A stretch of 64,000 nt of DNA. Source: Streptomyces neyagawaensis (GTDB lineage Bacteria > Actinomycetota > Actinomycetes > Streptomycetales > Streptomycetaceae). The DNA is taken from the NCBI RefSeq assembly GCF_023516595.1, contig NZ_JAMGBG010000025.1:124001-188000 (forward strand), in the 5' to 3' direction. The notes under the pieces were generated by a model. That model worked only from the letters and a program-made list of their open reading frames with translations, was not told where the DNA came from and did not search any database. Positions 63,123-64,000 of this stretch are shown one piece after another (positions within the stretch are counted from its first letter, which is position 1; the number at the start of each line of letters is the position of its first letter). A program made the translations under genes and the position numbers.

Positions 63123-64000
63123 GTGATCGCTGTCCTGCGTGTCCTGCTGCGGCGGATCGCCCTGCTGGTCCCCCTGCTGCTGGGGATCGTGCTGTTCGTC
63201 TTCGTCGTCATGCGGTTCTCGGACGTCGACCCGGCGTCCGCGTTCTTCCAGGGCGCCAATCCGACCCCGGAGCAGCTGCACGAGTTCCGGGAGGAGAACG
63301 GACTCCTCGACCCGCTGCCCGTGCGCTACGTCGGCTTCGTCGGGGATCTGCTCCACGGCGACATGGGCACCAGCGCGCTCACCCGGGCCCCGGTGGTCGA
63401 GCAGGTCACCACCGCCCTTCCGCTCACCCTCCAGCTGACCTTCCTGGGGCTGGGGATCGCGGTGGTGCTGGCCCTGCTCGGCGGGATCACCGCGGCGATC
63501 CACCGGGACCGGCTGCCGGACCAGATCATCCGGGTGGTGTCGCTGACCGGGGTCGCGGCGCCCGGCTTCTGGCTGGCGCTGCTGATGATCCAGTACCTGG
63601 CGGTGGACCTCGGGTGGTTCCCGACCGGCGGTTACGTCAATCCGGCCGACTCCTTCACCGGGTGGCTGCGGACGATGACCCTGCCCGCGTTCGCCCTGTC
63701 GCTGCCGGTGGCTGCGCAGCTCACCCGGATCGTGCGGACGGCCGTGGTGGAGGAGCTGGACAAGGACTACGTGCGGACGGCGATCGGGAGCGGGCTGCCG
63801 CCGCGGGTCGTCGTGGGCCGCAACGTCCTGCGCAACGCGCTGATCAACCCGCTCACGGTGCTCGGGCTGCGCGTCGGCTATCTGCTGGGCGGCGCCGTCG
63901 TCATCGAGACGATCTTCTCGCTGCCCGGCATGGGCAAGTTGATGATCGACGCGGTGAAGAACGGCGACCCGGCGGTCGTCCAGGGCGTCGTCCTCACCAC
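63123..64000 (+). CDS. ABC transporter permease, DppB/OppB type (truncated by window end)
   Basis: Starts at GTG 63123, two bases after the binding-protein stop, and remains open to base 64000 (292 codons). N-terminal helix (LLRRIALLVPLLLGIVLFVF), several further helices, and the EAA loop DYVRTAIGSGLPPRVVVGRN then LRNALINPLTVLGLR and ETIFSLPGMGKLMIDAV are the OppB-type inner-membrane motifs. The remaining operon genes lie outside. Confidence 0.93.
   Translation, partial: MIAVLRVLLRRIALLVPLLLGIVLFVFVVMRFSDVDPASAFFQGANPTPEQLHEFREENGLLDPLPVRYVGFVGDLLHGDMGTSALTRAPVVEQVTTALPLTLQLTFLGLGIAVVLALLGGITAAIHRDRLPDQIIRVVSLTGVAAPGFWLALLMIQYLAVDLGWFPTGGYVNPADSFTGWLRTMTLPAFALSLPVAAQLTRIVRTAVVEELDKDYVRTAIGSGLPPRVVVGRNVLRNALINPLTVLGLRVGYLLGGAVVIETIFSLPGMGKLMIDAVKNGDPAVVQGVVLT

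Noticed and set aside
61298..63259. 653-codon reverse-strand open frame opposite the binding-protein gene
   Set aside because: Shadow frame; spans a real promoter and the Tat lipoprotein gene.

Overview
The window is chromosomal DNA from a Streptomyces or very close relative. GC is very high with G/C-ending codons, GTG starts are common, ATGA start/stop overlaps link operons, and the families present are typical of the genus (AfsR/SARP regulator, ROK and CGNR regulators, class F sortase, znuABC-zur beside uppS-recO). From memory, gene order around the SoxR-type FMN reductase, nirB/nirD, pyruvate phosphate dikinase, glyS, the zinc ABC operon, zur, uppS and recO resembles the SCO2478-SCO2510 region of S. 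coelicolor. No rRNA, tRNA, CRISPR array, prophage or intact IS is visible.

Layout. 1-7.5 kb: a truncated UPF0718-type permease; an unusual sigma factor fused to a zinc-finger anti-sigma-like segment, a membrane helix and a 200-residue Pro-rich repeat tail; a Tat-exported alginate-lyase-family protein with an LAATG sorting signal; an FMN reductase under a SoxR box; a small secreted protein next to a class F sortase. 7.5-13.8 kb: a TSUP exporter diverging from a nitrite reductase operon (FAD oxidoreductase, nirB, nirD) with a GlnR-like site, then an SDR. 14-21 kb: SulP transporter plus beta-carbonic anhydrase, a two-component system with expanded low-complexity segments, and a PhoX/DUF839 protein. 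21-24.3 kb: a leaderless glycosyltransferase and a stand-alone condensation-type acyltransferase, closed by a strong terminator. 24.5-33.8 kb: PPDK, a palindrome-rich intergenic region, a ROK regulator diverging from two carbohydrate-active enzymes, and a pyruvyl transferase.

34-45.3 kb: dusB, a G-rich tandem repeat, an MFS exporter, and an accessory stretch with an AraC regulator, a 77-residue C2H2-like protein, a CGNR/SRPBCC/VOC cassette in which both divergent start codons lie inside one palindrome, and a TetR/aldo-keto reductase pair with a near-perfect operator. It ends with a DUF4394 protein and an EEP-family hydrolase.

45.4-64 kb: glyS; znuABC-zur with two Zur-type boxes at the znuA start; a YcxB-like protein, uppS and recO; small conserved genes; an AfsR-like regulator; a VanX-like dipeptidase behind overlapping hairpins; a tyrosine phosphatase with an unknown partner; and a FadR/GntR regulator diverging from a peptide ABC operon that runs off the end.

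Most genes are ordinary core or conserved Streptomyces genes. The best candidates for something unusual are the one-polypeptide sigma/anti-sigma/surface-tail protein, the divergent leaderless CGNR/VOC pair, the sortase F pair, the glycosyltransferase/condensation pair, and the perfect palindrome between the ROK and PPDK genes.
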